Of a stretch of 64,000 bases of DNA, positions 25,518 to 35,829 are shown piece by piece. Source of the stretch: Acholeplasmatales bacterium (GTDB taxonomy: Bacteria > Bacillota_I > Bacilli_A > Acholeplasmatales > Anaeroplasmataceae); contig JAFXXC010000066.1 in the NCBI GenBank assembly GCA_017542485.1, positions 1 to 64,000 of the forward strand, read 5' to 3'. Within the stretch, counting starts at the first letter, position 1, and each line of letters begins with the position of its first letter. Under the pieces are notes generated by a model. That model was not told where the DNA came from and did not search any database. It saw only the letters and a list, made by a program, of their open reading frames with translations. A program made the translations under genes and the position numbers.

Positions 25518-26534
25518 ATGCTAACAGATAGACAAAAACTTATTTTAAAGGCAATTATTGAAGAGTATGTTACTTCAAACGAGCCAGTCGGATCCAAAAT
25601 GTTGACTGAAAAGCCATATTTAAGTTTTTCAAGTGCAACTTTAAGAAATGAGATGCAGGAACTCGAAGAGAATGGCTATTTAAAGAAGACACATACATCA
25701 TCTGGTAGAGTTCCATCTAATACTGGATATAGATATTATTTGGATCATTTATTTATTAGAGATGAAGATGTAACAGAATACTATAAGTATGTAGATGAAA
25801 TTCTTGATAATAAGTATTTATCTAGGGAAGAATCATTAAAGAAACTTACTGAATTTGTTAGTAATTTAACTGGTTATTATTCTGCAATGATTGGTAGTGC
25901 AAGTGATAATGCTAAAGTATTAAAACTTGAGATAGTACCACTTGAGGATAATGAAGCAGTATTATTAATAGTAACATCTGCAGGAGAAGTTGAAAAACAA
26001 AAGATATATATTCCAAAAGGATATAATATGGATGATTTGATGAAAATCATTGCGATGTTTGATTCAGCAATGTATGGACAATCAATTTATGATATTAGAG
26101 ATGTATTATCTAAAGAAGCATCTAAGCCTAGAGTTAGACAAATGGTTGATTTTAAGGATGATATTTTGAATTTTATGATTAAAGCATTTGAAAGATTCAT
26201 GCATGGTAGTACTTACGATGCTGGATTATCAAAATTACTAAATCAACCAGAATTTCAAGATTATCAAAAGATGCAAAAGCTAATTAAAGCTATAGATAGC
26301 GAAGAATTTATGGATTATGCATCAGATATTACACACGGAGTTAGAATCTCAGTTGGTAATGAAAATAAAAATGAAGGATTTAGTGATTGTTCATTAGTAA
26401 CAGTTCCATACTTTATTAATGACACTGAATTTGGAACAATTTTGATTTTAGGACCAACTAGAATGAATTATAGAGCTACTATACCACTACTTGAGTATAT
26501 AGCGAGAAGTATGAACAAATTAGATAAAAGGTAG
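25518..26534 (+). CDS. hrcA: Heat-inducible repressor HrcA
   Basis: It represses the heat-shock operon by binding CIRCE and is kept active by chaperonin. The N-terminal winged helix is visible (TDRQKLILKAIIEEYVTSNE, then GSKML, SSATLRNEMQELEENGYL and HTSSGRVPSNTGYRYYLD). The 338 residues fit the family. I chose ATG 25518 after GAGGTGAT; reading from 25479 would put the second CIRCE inside the coding region. GroESL, which usually recycles HrcA, is not in this window. Confidence 0.96.
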   Translation: MLTDRQKLILKAIIEEYVTSNEPVGSKMLTEKPYLSFSSATLRNEMQELEENGYLKKTHTSSGRVPSNTGYRYYLDHLFIRDEDVTEYYKYVDEILDNKYLSREESLKKLTEFVSNLTGYYSAMIGSASDNAKVLKLEIVPLEDNEAVLLIVTSAGEVEKQKIYIPKGYNMDDLMKIIAMFDSAMYGQSIYDIRDVLSKEASKPRVRQMVDFKDDILNFMIKAFERFMHGSTYDAGLSKLLNQPEFQDYQKMQKLIKAIDSEEFMDYASDITHGVRISVGNENKNEGFSDCSLVTVPYFINDTEFGTILILGPTRMNYRATIPLLEYIARSMNKLDKR

Positions 26535-26545
26535 GGGGATTAAAG

Positions 26546-27175
26546 TTGAATAGCGAAGAGATTAAAAATGAAGAGTTAAAAGAAGATATGGATTCTGTAG
26601 ATGCAACTGATGAAGTTGAAACTAAAGAACCTGAAAATAAAAAAGAAAAGAAAAACAAGCATAAGGAAGAACTTGATAAGTTAAATAAAAAGATTGAAGA
26701 ACTTGAGGAACAATTAAAATTCCAAAAGAACGAATATTTAAAGGTATTTGCTGAAATGGAAAATACTAAAAAGCGTCTTAAGGAAGAAGCTGTTAAGGAT
26801 AGAAAGTACGCATCTCAAAATGTGGTTGGCGAATTAGTTAATCCAATTGATATGTTAGTACAAATCGTTAACATGCCAGCTACAACACCTGAAGTAAAAA
26901 ATTATCAAATGGGATTCCAAATGATTGCAAATCAATTAGTTGATATATTAAAATCTGAAGGATTAGCTCCTATTGAGGCAATTGGTAAGGAGTTTGATCC
27001 TAAAAAGATGCAGGCTATGGAAACTATATGGGATAGTGAAAAGCCTGAGGGTATTGTACTTAAGGTAATGCAAAATGGTTACTTATACAAAGACAGAGTA
27101 TTAAGACCAGCAATGGTTGTTGTTAATAAAAAGGTTGAAGAACCAAAATTAGAAGAAAAGAAAGAAGAGGAATGA
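26546..27175 (+). CDS. grpE: Nucleotide exchange factor GrpE
   Basis: It speeds ADP release from DnaK. An acidic and lysine-rich tail (residues 1-40) is followed by a long coiled-coil helix (about 40-95) and the beta domain with GMQ-like [17 protein letters not shown] and a [23 protein letters not shown] end. The TTG start is seven bases after AGGGGG; no ATG near there would keep the full N-terminus. The product is 209 residues. It is second in the CIRCE-controlled operon. Confidence 0.95.
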   Translation: MNSEEIKNEELKEDMDSVDATDEVETKEPENKKEKKNKHKEELDKLNKKIEELEEQLKFQKNEYLKVFAEMENTKKRLKEEAVKDRKYASQNVVGELVNPIDMLVQIVNMPATTPEVKNYQMGFQMIANQLVDILKSEGLAPIEAIGKEFDPKKMQAMETIWDSEKPEGIVLKVMQNGYLYKDRVLRPAMVVVNKKVEEPKLEEKKEEE

Positions 27176-27179
27176 GATT

Positions 27180-29015
27180 ATGGCATCAAATAAAGTTATT
27201 GGTATCGATTTAGGTACAACAAATTCATGTGTAAGTGTTATGGAGGCTCAAGAAGCAAAAGTTATTCCAAATGCTGAAGGTATTAGAACTACTCCATCTG
27301 TAGTAGCATTTAAAGGTGATGAGATTCAGGTTGGTGATGTAGCAAAGCGTCAAGCTATTACAAATCCAAATACTGTAGCATCAATTAAAAGACATATGGG
27401 AGATAATTCTTATCGTGTTGATATTAATGGAAAGAAATATACTCCACAAGAAATATCTGCAATGATTCTTCAAAATTTAAAGAAGACTGCTGAAGCATAT
27501 TTAGGTGAGCAAGTTGACAAAGCTGTTATTACAGTTCCTGCATATTTCAATGATGCACAACGTCAAGCAACTAAGGATGCAGGTAAGATTGCAGGATTAG
27601 AAGTATTACGTATTATCAATGAACCAACAGCTGCAGCTTTAGCTTATGGTATTGATAAGACTGACAAGGAACAAACAGTATTAGTATTTGACCTTGGTGG
27701 TGGTACATTCGATGTAAGTATTTTATCACTTGCTGATGGTACATTCGAAGTATTATCTACTGCTGGTGATAATGTACTTGGTGGTGATGACTTTGATAAG
27801 TGCATCATGGATTGGTTAGTTTCTGAATTTAAGGCTGAATCAGGTGTTGATTTATCAAATGATAAGATGGCACTACAAAGATTAAAAGATTCTGCTGAAA
27901 AGGCAAAGAAGGATTTATCAGGTGTAACATCTGTTGAAATTCAATTACCATTCATTTCTATGAGTGCTGCAGGACCTTTACATTTAAATAGAACTTTAAC
28001 TAGAACAAAGTTTAATGAATTAACTGCTCATTTAGTTGAACGTTGTTTAGGACCAGTTAGACGTGCATTAAAGGATGCTAAGTTAACTGCAAACGATCTT
28101 GATCAAGTATTATTAGTAGGTGGTTCAACTCGTATCCCTGCTGTTCAAGAATTAGTTAAGAAAGAATTAGGCAAAGAACCAAATAAGAGTGTTAACCCTG
28201 ATGAAGTAGTAGCAATGGGTGCTGCTATCCAAGGTGGTGTATTAACAGGTGATGTTAAGGATGTATTATTACTAGATGTAACACCATTATCATTAGGTAT
28301 TGAAACATTAGGTGGTGTATTTACTAAGTTAATTGATAGAAATACTACAATTCCTTGTTCAAAGAGCCAAGTATTCTCTACAGCTGCTGATAATCAACCA
28401 GCTGTTGATATTCATGTACTTCAAGGTGAACGTCCTATGGCTGCTGATAATAAGACATTAGGTAGATTCCAATTAGGCGATATTCCTGCTGCTCCACGTG
28501 GAGTTCCTCAAATTGAGGTTAAGTTTGATATCGATGCTAATGGTATTGTTAATGTATCAGCTAAGAACTTAGGTACTGGTAAGGAACAAAAGATTACAAT
28601 TCAAGGTGGTTCAGGATTATCAGAGGATGAAATTAATCGTATGGTTAAGGAAGCTGAAGAAAATGCTGAAGCAGATAAGGCTCGTAAGGAAGAAGCTGAT
28701 TTAGTAAATGAAGCTAATCAATTAATTTTCCAAACTAAGAAGAGCTTAAATGATTTAAAGAACGTTGATGAAAATGAAAAAGCAGAAGCTGAAAAGTTAT
28801 GCGAAGAATTACAAAAAGCCTTAGATTCTAAGAATATGAGTGAAATTCGTACTAAGAAGGAAGAATTAGAAAAAGTTGCTCAATCAATTGCTGTTAAGGC
28901 ATATCAACAAGCACAAGAAAACAATCCTAATGGTGGTAATGGTACTGGTGGCCAAGGTGCAAATGGAGCAGGTGGTTCTGACACTGTAGATGCTGATTTT
29001 TCAGATGTTCAATAA
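27180..29015 (+). CDS. dnaK: Chaperone DnaK (Hsp70)
   Basis: The ATP-driven Hsp70 chaperone, 611 residues. The nucleotide-binding domain shows [13 protein letters not shown] at the start, [17 protein letters not shown] and [13 protein letters not shown]; the linker and substrate-binding domain follow [19 protein letters not shown]. The C-terminus is a helical lid and a Gly/Asn-rich tail. As in other Gram-positive DnaK proteins, a segment of the NBD present in E. coli is absent. It follows grpE by four bases. Confidence 0.98.
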   Translation: MASNKVIGIDLGTTNSCVSVMEAQEAKVIPNAEGIRTTPSVVAFKGDEIQVGDVAKRQAITNPNTVASIKRHMGDNSYRVDINGKKYTPQEISAMILQNLKKTAEAYLGEQVDKAVITVPAYFNDAQRQATKDAGKIAGLEVLRIINEPTAAALAYGIDKTDKEQTVLVFDLGGGTFDVSILSLADGTFEVLSTAGDNVLGGDDFDKCIMDWLVSEFKAESGVDLSNDKMALQRLKDSAEKAKKDLSGVTSVEIQLPFISMSAAGPLHLNRTLTRTKFNELTAHLVERCLGPVRRALKDAKLTANDLDQVLLVGGSTRIPAVQELVKKELGKEPNKSVNPDEVVAMGAAIQGGVLTGDVKDVLLLDVTPLSLGIETLGGVFTKLIDRNTTIPCSKSQVFSTAADNQPAVDIHVLQGERPMAADNKTLGRFQLGDIPAAPRGVPQIEVKFDIDANGIVNVSAKNLGTGKEQKITIQGGSGLSEDEINRMVKEAEENAEADKARKEEADLVNEANQLIFQTKKSLNDLKNVDENEKAEAEKLCEELQKALDSKNMSEIRTKKEELEKVAQSIAVKAYQQAQENNPNGGNGTGGQGANGAGGSDTVDADFSDVQ

Positions 29016-29035
29016 TTAAATGATATTTTAAATAA

Positions 29036-29055
29036 GAAGGGCTTCATTGCCCTTC
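29036..29055 (+). terminator. Hairpin between dnaK and dnaJ
   Basis: GAAGGGC pairs with GCCCTTC around TTCATT. The sequence that follows is only moderately T-rich, so it is either a partial terminator lowering dnaJ expression or an mRNA-stabilising stem. Confidence 0.6.
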
Positions 29056-29080
29056 CTATATTTGTTTTAAGGAGGCTTCT

Positions 29081-30193
29081 ATGGCTAAGAGAGATTATTA
29101 TGAGATATTAGGACTAAAGAAAGGTGCTAGTGATGATGAAATTAAAAAAGCATATCGTTCTTTAGCAAAAAAATATCACCCAGACATTAACAAGGAACCT
29201 GGTGCTGAAGAAAAATTTAAAGAAATAAATGAGGCATATGACACTTTATCTGATCCAGATAAAAAAGCAAGATATGATCAATTTGGTTTTGATGACCCAA
29301 CAGGTGGCTTTGGTGGGGCTGGTGGTCAAGGCTTTGGCGGCTTTGGCGGTTTTGGCGGCTTCGGAGATATTTTTAGTTCTTTTTTTGGTGGAAGAGGTCA
29401 ATCTTCTACACAACCTAGACAGGGCGCAGATATAGAAAAAAATATGAATATTACCTTTGAGGAGGCTGTTTTTGGTTGTAAAAAGAAAATTAGATTATCT
29501 ATTGATGATGAATGTACAGCTTGTGGCGGTACAGGTGCTCAATCTAAGAATGATATAAAAACATGTACTAAGTGTGGCGGTCGTGGAAGAGTATTGATGA
29601 GACAGCAAACTATATTTGGTGTTACTCAGGTTGAAACAGCATGTCCAGATTGTAATGGTAAGGGAAAGATTATTACTAAGAAGTGTTCAGAATGTAATGG
29701 AAAAGGAAGAGTAAGAAGAACAAAGGATGTTGAAATTACAATTCCTGCAGGTATGCAAACTGGTATGACTTTACGTATGGAAGGTTATGGTGAAGCTGGT
29801 TATAATGGTGGACCTAATGGTGATTTATATATTTCATTTATTTGTGGTGAACACCAAAACTTTAAGCGTGAAGGTCAAGATATTATTTTAAATATTCCTC
29901 TTTCATTCACACAGGCAGCTCTTGGTGATACTATTGAAGTTCCTACAATAGATGGTAATGTAGCATTAAAGATTCCAGCAGGAACACAACCAGGAACAAA
30001 GTTGCGTCTTCGTGGTAGAGGTACTAAAAATCCTAAGGGTGGTTCATCAAGAGGAGATCAATATGTAATATGCAATATTGTCGTTCCTACATCATTATCT
30101 AGCGAAGAAAAGAAGCTTATTGAAGAATTAGGTAATGTTGAGAAAAAAGAGAAAAAATCTCCTTGGGAAAAATTTAAAAGTTTATTTAAATAA
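29081..30193 (+). CDS. dnaJ: Co-chaperone DnaJ (Hsp40)
   Basis: It delivers substrates to DnaK and triggers its ATPase. The J domain covers residues 1-70 with HPD (YHPDINKE), followed by a Gly/Phe-rich linker at about 75-115. The zinc domain holds four CxxCxGxG-type repeats ([24 protein letters not shown] and CSECNGKG). The 370 residues make it a full type I DnaJ. AGGAGG precedes the ATG. No second CIRCE or promoter is seen, so it depends on the hrcA promoter through the dnaK-dnaJ hairpin. Confidence 0.97.
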   Translation: MAKRDYYEILGLKKGASDDEIKKAYRSLAKKYHPDINKEPGAEEKFKEINEAYDTLSDPDKKARYDQFGFDDPTGGFGGAGGQGFGGFGGFGGFGDIFSSFFGGRGQSSTQPRQGADIEKNMNITFEEAVFGCKKKIRLSIDDECTACGGTGAQSKNDIKTCTKCGGRGRVLMRQQTIFGVTQVETACPDCNGKGKIITKKCSECNGKGRVRRTKDVEITIPAGMQTGMTLRMEGYGEAGYNGGPNGDLYISFICGEHQNFKREGQDIILNIPLSFTQAALGDTIEVPTIDGNVALKIPAGTQPGTKLRLRGRGTKNPKGGSSRGDQYVICNIVVPTSLSSEEKKLIEELGNVEKKEKKSPWEKFKSLFK

Positions 30194-30207
30194 TAAAATA
30201 TGTTATT

Positions 30208-30280
30208 GACTGTTTGTGATGAAAAGTCCTAAAATTTATTAATATATAGGATTATGAAATCATTTACAGTCTTTTTTTTT
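30208..30280 (+). terminator. Long structured terminator after dnaJ
   Basis: GACTGT (30208-30213) pairs with ACAGTC (30266-30271), with further inner pairing TGAT/ATCA and TCCTA/TAGGA, and is followed by nine T. The arm is much longer than the other terminators in the window. Confidence 0.8.
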
Positions 30281-30332
30281 GCTCAAAAAAAGAATAATAC
30301 TACGTATAAGTATTTATTTTTGACAATTAATG

Positions 30333-30341
30333 TGATATAAA
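30333..30341 (+). promoter_or_regulatory. Possible extended -10 of the Na/Pi transporter gene
   Basis: TGA-TATAAA lies 34 bp before the start codon. The TTGACA at 30320-30325 is only ten bases away and so is not its -35 at normal spacing. Confidence 0.4.
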
Positions 30342-30374
30342 AAATAAGGAAAAATTTGTAATAGGAGTGTTTAT

Positions 30375-32036
30375 ATGGACATCGTAAAGCAAGTAATATA
30401 CTTATTAGTCGGATTAGTAGTATTCGTTACTGGTATGAATTTTATGTCAAATGGATTAAAAACTTGTGCTGGTAGATCAATAAGAAGATTGTTTAAAAAA
30501 ATAAAAGATAATAGAATTGCATCTGCTGCAGTAGGTGCTGGAACAACAGCAATTATTCAGTCAAGCGGTGCCACAACAGTATTAGTTGTAGGTTTCTTGA
30601 GTGCTGGTGCATTAACATTCTCTCAAGGCTTTTCGGTAATGCTTGGTGCATTTTTAGGAACTACTGTAACAGGATTATTAGTTGCCTTATCATCATTTTC
30701 ATTTTCAATATTTTTAATGTCATTAGCATTTGTTGGTTTCATATTTGGTTTTTTCAAAAACGAAAACATTAAAAGTGTTGGTGAAATCTTAGTTGGTTTT
30801 GGTATTTTGTTCTTTGGTCTTGAGGCAATGAAGGGTGCATTTGCACTTGAAAGTATCCAAAATGCTTTAGTAACGTTGCTTAGTGCTATTGATTTTCCAT
30901 TATTATTGATGTTATTTGGAGCACTTTTAACTGCATTAACTCAATCAAGTAGTGCAACAAATGGTATTGTAATTGTTATGGTTGCAAGTAACCCTAACTT
31001 ATTATCATCTGGTTTTTATTTAGTATTAGGAGCAACAATTGGCTCATTATTACCAACTTTATTAGCATCTATTAAGAGTAACATATTAGCTAAACGTGTT
31101 ACATATAGTGCAATTATTACTAGAACATTAGGCGCTTTAATTGCAACAATTGTTATTTGGACTATTTCTACACCATTATTTAATTGGTTATCTGATTTTC
31201 CAAGTGAAAATGTTGGTATGATATTAGCAATATTTACAGTTGTATATAATTTTATATTCCTAGTATTATTCTTACCTTTAACTCCTATCGTTGAGAAGGT
31301 TGCAAATAAAGTATTTAAAGATCATGATGCATTAAGAAAAAAGAAAGTATTACAGCATATTGATGATAATTTATTGAATACTCCTGCAATCGCAATTATT
31401 CAGGTTAAAAGAGAAATTGAAACAATGCTAGAATTATCCAAGATAAACTTTTCTTTAGGTATGGATGCGATTATTAATATTAACTTGGCAAATACTAAGG
31501 ATATTGAATCTAGAGAAGAGAAAATCGATGTATTTAATGAAGCTATTAGTCAATATTTAATTAAATTATCTCCAAAGGCTAATATGCGTGATGAAAAGAA
31601 GATAGGTTCTTATTATCATGTTATTAACGATATTGAGCGTATTGGTGATCATGCTAATAATTTCTTACAAATGGCAAAACAAATGTCTGGACTAGATTTG
31701 AAATTCTCCGATATTGCAAAAAGTGAATTTGAAACTTATGAAAAAGTAGTTGATGAAATGTTTGAATTATCAGCCAACATTTTTGAAAAGAGAAGTAAAG
31801 CAGAATTGGATAAATTACATATTTTAGAAGAAAAAACAGATAGTTTAAGAGAGTTATATGAAAGAAACCATTTTGAAAGATTAAAGAATAATGAATGCTT
31901 GAATGAATTATCTCCATTCCATTCAAATTTATTAAGCGAGCTTGAACGTGTTGCAGACCACTTAACTAATATTGGTTACTCAATTATATCTCCTACTGGA
32001 GACGAAAATGATTATCTTAGCTTACAAGAAAAATAA
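30375..32036 (+). CDS. Na/Pi cotransporter with PhoU-like tail (NptA type)
   Basis: A membrane protein of 553 residues. The transporter half (about 1-320) has two inverted repeats, each with the family motif: QSSGATTVLVVGF near residue 56 and QSSSATNGIVIVM near 196. The C-terminal half (about 350-550) is helical and PhoU-like, with paired ERIGDHANN and ERVADHLTN motifs that bind metal. Such proteins couple phosphate movement to sodium. AGGAGTG precedes the ATG. It is a single gene with a terminator before it. Confidence 0.92.
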   Translation: MDIVKQVIYLLVGLVVFVTGMNFMSNGLKTCAGRSIRRLFKKIKDNRIASAAVGAGTTAIIQSSGATTVLVVGFLSAGALTFSQGFSVMLGAFLGTTVTGLLVALSSFSFSIFLMSLAFVGFIFGFFKNENIKSVGEILVGFGILFFGLEAMKGAFALESIQNALVTLLSAIDFPLLLMLFGALLTALTQSSSATNGIVIVMVASNPNLLSSGFYLVLGATIGSLLPTLLASIKSNILAKRVTYSAIITRTLGALIATIVIWTISTPLFNWLSDFPSENVGMILAIFTVVYNFIFLVLFLPLTPIVEKVANKVFKDHDALRKKKVLQHIDDNLLNTPAIAIIQVKREIETMLELSKINFSLGMDAIININLANTKDIESREEKIDVFNEAISQYLIKLSPKANMRDEKKIGSYYHVINDIERIGDHANNFLQMAKQMSGLDLKFSDIAKSEFETYEKVVDEMFELSANIFEKRSKAELDKLHILEEKTDSLRELYERNHFERLKNNECLNELSPFHSNLLSELERVADHLTNIGYSIISPTGDENDYLSLQEK

Positions 32037-32065
32037 TTGAAAATAGTAATAATTATTGCTATAAT
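32037..32065 (+). promoter_or_regulatory. Promoter of the 32.1-34.8 kb operon
   Basis: TTGAAA (32037-32042) and TATAAT (32060-32065) are 17 bp apart, with TGC before the hexamer as an extended -10. The -35 begins immediately after the nptA-type gene's stop codon. Confidence 0.75.
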
Positions 32066-32095
32066 TATTTTGGATTTTATTTGGAGGATTTGTGT

Positions 32096-32743
32096 ATGGA
32101 ACAGAATCAATTTGATGAGTTAGAACCTGTTGAGGTTGAAAAAAATTCTAGTGCTTCTAATGTAGAATTAAAAGAATATGAAAAACTTTTATTGGCAGAA
32201 GCAAATAGAAAACTTCGCGAAAAGGCTGAGACTTTAGTTGGAATTGGCTGCTTTGAACAAAAAGAAGAAACTGTAGTTGATTTCAATGAATATGATCATA
32301 TTAATTATGGTAATAAATATAGAGGAAGATATAGTTTATATCAAAACAAAGGTTCTATGGATTTAGTATTCATTTGCCCTCTTGTTGAAAATAATAAAGG
32401 TGATGTTGATGAAAATAAGTCTATGAAGCCATATGCTTATGATTGTATTTTCGTAGAAACAATGGATGATGAAACATATGATGCTGTATGTCATGCTGCT
32501 AAAAATAATTTATCATCAAGCGTTAAAGTATTATATAGAGCTTCATTTATTTCATTCTTTGTAATGCTTGCTATAACTGCTTTTGTATTTATTTTTAATT
32601 TAATTAGTGCATCAAGCAATGGATTTGTTAATGCACTTGCATCAGCATTTTTCTACACTGCTACATTCTTTGCTATGGATCTAATTATGTTACCATTGCT
32701 AGTATTAATTTCAATTAAGTATAAAAAATACAAGGATCAATAA
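32096..32743 (+). CDS. Unknown protein with two C-terminal membrane helices
   Basis: A 215-residue protein I do not recognise. A charged soluble N-terminus of about 140 residues, with a helical segment near 25-45 and a Tyr/Asp-rich middle, is followed by two hydrophobic helices at about 150-172 and 182-206 and a basic end (KYKKYKDQ). That makes it a tail-anchored hairpin with the soluble part probably cytoplasmic. I chose ATG 32096 after GGAGG. It precedes rsmE by two bases, but no shared role is evident. Confidence 0.85.
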   Translation: MEQNQFDELEPVEVEKNSSASNVELKEYEKLLLAEANRKLREKAETLVGIGCFEQKEETVVDFNEYDHINYGNKYRGRYSLYQNKGSMDLVFICPLVENNKGDVDENKSMKPYAYDCIFVETMDDETYDAVCHAAKNNLSSSVKVLYRASFISFFVMLAITAFVFIFNLISASSNGFVNALASAFFYTATFFAMDLIMLPLLVLISIKYKKYKDQ

Positions 32744-32745
32744 TT

Positions 32746-33480
32746 ATGCAAAAGTATTTTATTCCCAAGGAATCATTAATGAATAAAGTAATCGACAATT
32801 CTGATGCTTTTCATATCATTAAAGTTATGAGATTTAGAATTGGTGATGAAATATTAGTAAGTGATAACGAAAAAACTTATTTATCTAAAATAACAGCCCT
32901 TGAGAATAATAAGGTATCTTTTGAAATAGTTCATGAAGAAACCGGCACTAATGAATTGCCGGTTTTTGTTACGATATTTCAGGGATATCCTAAGGGCGAT
33001 AAGATGGAAGATATCATTAAGCATTCTACTGAATTAGGAGCTAGTGCATTTTATGGTGTAATGATGAAAAGATCGATTGTTAAGATTGATGAAAAGAAAA
33101 AGGATTCTAAAATAGAAAGATTCAATAAAATATGTAAAGAAGCATCCGAGCAGTCTTTAAGATTTAGAATGTCTGAATTTAAGGATATTATACCGTTAAA
33201 GAATATTGATTTTGAGAAATATGATAAGAAAATAGTATGTTATGAAGAATTCGCTAAAGAAAGCGAATTATCTAATTTTAAATCTATTGTCAGTTCTTTA
33301 AAACCAAATGATAAGGTTGCAGTTTTAATAGGTCCAGAAGGTGGAATTGATGATAGTGAGATTGAATATTTAAAAAAATTAGGATTTACTTTATGTGGAT
33401 TAGGACCTAGAATACTTAGAACAGAAACTGCATCTATGTATGTATTATCTACAATTAGTTATGAAATGGAGTTGAAGTAA
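32746..33480 (+). CDS. rsmE: 16S rRNA (uracil1498-N3)-methyltransferase RsmE
   Basis: It methylates U1498 of 16S rRNA with SAM. The SPOUT knot is at the C-terminus, with VLIGPEGGIDDSEIEYLKK and LGPRILRTETAS. An N-terminal PUA-like domain covers about residues 1-70. The 244 residues fit the family. It directly abuts mtaB, whose start codon follows the rsmE stop without a gap. Confidence 0.95.
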   Translation: MQKYFIPKESLMNKVIDNSDAFHIIKVMRFRIGDEILVSDNEKTYLSKITALENNKVSFEIVHEETGTNELPVFVTIFQGYPKGDKMEDIIKHSTELGASAFYGVMMKRSIVKIDEKKKDSKIERFNKICKEASEQSLRFRMSEFKDIIPLKNIDFEKYDKKIVCYEEFAKESELSNFKSIVSSLKPNDKVAVLIGPEGGIDDSEIEYLKKLGFTLCGLGPRILRTETASMYVLSTISYEMELK

Positions 33481-34773
33481 GTGAATGTTGGATTTATAAC
33501 ATTAGGCTGTAAAGTTAATATTTATGAATCTAATGCGCTAAAGGAAGAATTAACTAATAGAGGTCATATAATTAGTGAAAATTTAGAAAACTGTGATTGT
33601 TATATCATAAACACTTGTTCAGTGACTAATATGGCTGATGCAAAAAGTCGTAAAATGATAAGAAAATGTGTTAAGATGAATCCTAATGCAATTATATGTG
33701 CTATAGGTTGTTATGCACAAACAAACCCAGAAGTTAAAGATATTGATGGTGTTGATATTATTTTAGGTAATGGTAATAAAAGTAAGCTTATTGACTTGAT
33801 AGAAGAGACATATAAATTACCAAAAAAATCTAAGAAGATTGATATTATTGATATATTAGAAATGAATGAATATGAGAAATTAAGTGTAACAACATATGAT
33901 CATACAAGAGCTTTTGTTAAGATTGAAGATGGTTGTGAGAATTTTTGCACATATTGCATTATTCCTTATGCTAGAGGTCCAGTAAGATGTAAAAATGCAG
34001 ATTCTGTTATTGATGAATTAAGAGGTATTACAGAAAAAGGATATAAAGAGGTAGTTCTTGCTGGTATACATACAGGAAGATATAATGATAATGGATTAAA
34101 TTTATCTGGATTGATAAAAAGAATATTGAAAGAAGTACCTTTAATTAAAAGATTAAGATTATCATCAATTGAAATAAATGAGATAGATGATGAATTTATA
34201 GAATTAATGAGAAATAACGAAATATTAGCAAATCATTTACATTTACCATTGCAATCAGGTAGTGATTTAGTTTTAGAAAAAATGGAAAGAAGATATGATG
34301 TTAATTATTTTGTAGATAAAATTAACAAAATAAGAGGTGCTAGACCTGATATTTCAATTACTACTGATATTATTGTTGGTTTTCCTTATGAAACTGAAAA
34401 TGAATTTATGGAAACATATAATTTGGCTAAAGAATTAAGATTGTCAAAAATACATGTATTTCCTTATTCAATGAGACATGGAACTAAAGCAGCAAGTTTT
34501 CCTCAGGTTAATGATACCGTTAAGAAAAATAGAGCTACAAGGTTAATAGAATTATCTAAGAAATTAGAGGAAGAGTATGCAAAGGATTTCGTTGGTAAAG
34601 AATTATCAATGATAATAGAACAAAAAGTTGGAAATGATATGATTGGTCATACTTCAAATTTTTTACAGGTTATTTTACCATATGACGAAGAATTAATTAA
34701 AAAAGAAGCAAAAGTTCTAATAAAAGAAGTTAAAAAAGATAAAATATATGGAGAAATAATAGAAATTTTATAA
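33481..34773 (+). CDS. mtaB: tRNA (N6-threonylcarbamoyladenosine-2-methylthio)transferase MtaB
   Basis: A radical-SAM methylthiotransferase that converts t6A37 to ms2t6A37 in tRNA. Domain order is as expected. The UPF0004 domain holds cysteines in LGCKVN, NTCSVT and IGCYAQ. The radical-SAM core with CENFCTYC (CX3CX2C) lies near residue 155, and a TRAM domain ends the protein. The LGCKVNIYES start favours MtaB (YqeV) over MiaB. The GTG start abuts rsmE. The product is 430 residues. Confidence 0.94.
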   Translation: MNVGFITLGCKVNIYESNALKEELTNRGHIISENLENCDCYIINTCSVTNMADAKSRKMIRKCVKMNPNAIICAIGCYAQTNPEVKDIDGVDIILGNGNKSKLIDLIEETYKLPKKSKKIDIIDILEMNEYEKLSVTTYDHTRAFVKIEDGCENFCTYCIIPYARGPVRCKNADSVIDELRGITEKGYKEVVLAGIHTGRYNDNGLNLSGLIKRILKEVPLIKRLRLSSIEINEIDDEFIELMRNNEILANHLHLPLQSGSDLVLEKMERRYDVNYFVDKINKIRGARPDISITTDIIVGFPYETENEFMETYNLAKELRLSKIHVFPYSMRHGTKAASFPQVNDTVKKNRATRLIELSKKLEEEYAKDFVGKELSMIIEQKVGNDMIGHTSNFLQVILPYDEELIKKEAKVLIKEVKKDKIYGEIIEIL

Positions 34774-34790
34774 TTTTTAGAAAAAAGTTC

Positions 34791-34819
34791 TTTACATTAT
34801 TTTATCGTTTTGCTATAAT
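34791..34819 (+). promoter_or_regulatory. Promoter of rpsU
   Basis: TTTACA (34791-34796) and TATAAT (34814-34819) with a 17 bp spacer, plus TGC as an extended -10. Confidence 0.8.
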
Positions 34820-34857
34820 ACAACAGGAATTCGTCCTTGGAAGGAGGCTTAAGTGAG

Positions 34858-35031
34858 ATGCCAAAAATTGTTGTACGTGAAAAAGAAAGTATCGAAGATG
34901 CTTTACGTAGATTTAAACGTGATGTTTCAAGATCTGGTAACCTTCAAGAGGCGAAAAAACGTCAATATTATTTAAAGCCAAGTGATGTACGTAAACAAAA
35001 ACGTCAAGAGGCTAGAAAGAAATATAAGTAA
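34858..35031 (+). CDS. rpsU: Ribosomal protein S21
   Basis: A 57-residue basic protein of the 30S platform. Conserved parts are [19 protein letters not shown], the following [10 protein letters not shown] and the basic [10 protein letters not shown] end. I chose ATG 34858, preceded by AAGGAGG; an ATG at 34837 would put that site inside the coding region. It is a single-gene unit. Confidence 0.96.
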   Translation: MPKIVVREKESIEDALRRFKRDVSRSGNLQEAKKRQYYLKPSDVRKQKRQEARKKYK

Positions 35032-35039
35032 AATATAAT

Positions 35040-35064
35040 GGGGATTTTATCCCCTTTATTTTTT
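35040..35064 (+). terminator. Terminator of rpsU
   Basis: GGGGAT pairs with ATCCCC around TTT and is followed by a T-rich run. Confidence 0.88.
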
Positions 35065-35069
35065 TTATA

Positions 35070-35078
35070 TGTTATAAT
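35070..35078 (+). promoter_or_regulatory. Extended -10 promoter of the SGNH hydrolase gene
   Basis: TGT-TATAAT, 30 bp before the chosen start codon. Confidence 0.6.
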
Positions 35079-35107
35079 ATGATGTGTATGTTGGAGGTAT
35101 AAGTATT

Positions 35108-35821
35108 ATGGATATTTATATGATGGGTGATTCTACTATGAAATTTAATAATTTTTATTCATATCCTCAGTTTGGTTGGGGACAAGGGTTAGAATTATTT
35201 GTTAAAGAAAATGTTAGAATATATAATCATGCAGAAAATGGTAGAAGTACTAAATCTTTTATTAATGAAGGAAGATTTAATGAGATATTAAAGAATTTAA
35301 AGAAAGGTGATTATGTTATATGTTCTTTTGGACATAATGATGAAAAGATTCAAGATCCATTAAGATATACAGAGCCTTTTGGAGAATATCAAAAAAATTT
35401 AAAATATTTCGCAGATGAAGTAAATAAAAAAGGAGCTAGTATTGTATTTGCTACTTCTATAACAAGGCATAAATTTGAGAATGGTGTTTGTGTAAATACA
35501 CATGGAGATTATCCTCGTGCTATGATTGAATTTTGTAATAACAATGGATATACATGTATAGATTTAAACAAATTAACAATGGATTTATATACTGAATTAG
35601 GAGAAGAAAAAAGTGAAAAATTCCATATGATATTTGGACCTAATAAGTATGGATTATATCCAGAGGGAAAAGACGATCATTCTCATTTAATGATTGATGG
35701 TGCTGTTAATATTGCATATTTATTTGTTAAAGAAATTAACAAATCAAATAATAGCATTAAAAATTTGTTTATAGATTTAAATGCTAAGGATATGATTGAT
35801 TTTAAGATGTTAATAGATTAG
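35108..35821 (+). CDS. SGNH/GDSL hydrolase, rhamnogalacturonan acetylesterase-like
   Basis: A cytoplasmic esterase of 237 residues. SGNH blocks are visible: MGDSTM (catalytic Ser) at the start, AENGRSTKSF (Gly), FGHNDEK (Asn) and the late DDHSHLM (Asp/His). GDST with GHND is typical of rhamnogalacturonan acetylesterases, which remove acetyl groups from pectin. No signal peptide is present. I chose ATG 35108, ten bases after TTGGAGG; ATG 35084 would overlap that site. It fits with the GH28 enzymes in the window as a pectin-fragment pathway (inference). Confidence 0.88.
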   Translation: MDIYMMGDSTMKFNNFYSYPQFGWGQGLELFVKENVRIYNHAENGRSTKSFINEGRFNEILKNLKKGDYVICSFGHNDEKIQDPLRYTEPFGEYQKNLKYFADEVNKKGASIVFATSITRHKFENGVCVNTHGDYPRAMIEFCNNNGYTCIDLNKLTMDLYTELGEEKSEKFHMIFGPNKYGLYPEGKDDHSHLMIDGAVNIAYLFVKEINKSNNSIKNLFIDLNAKDMIDFKMLID

Positions 35822-35829
35822 GTAAGATT

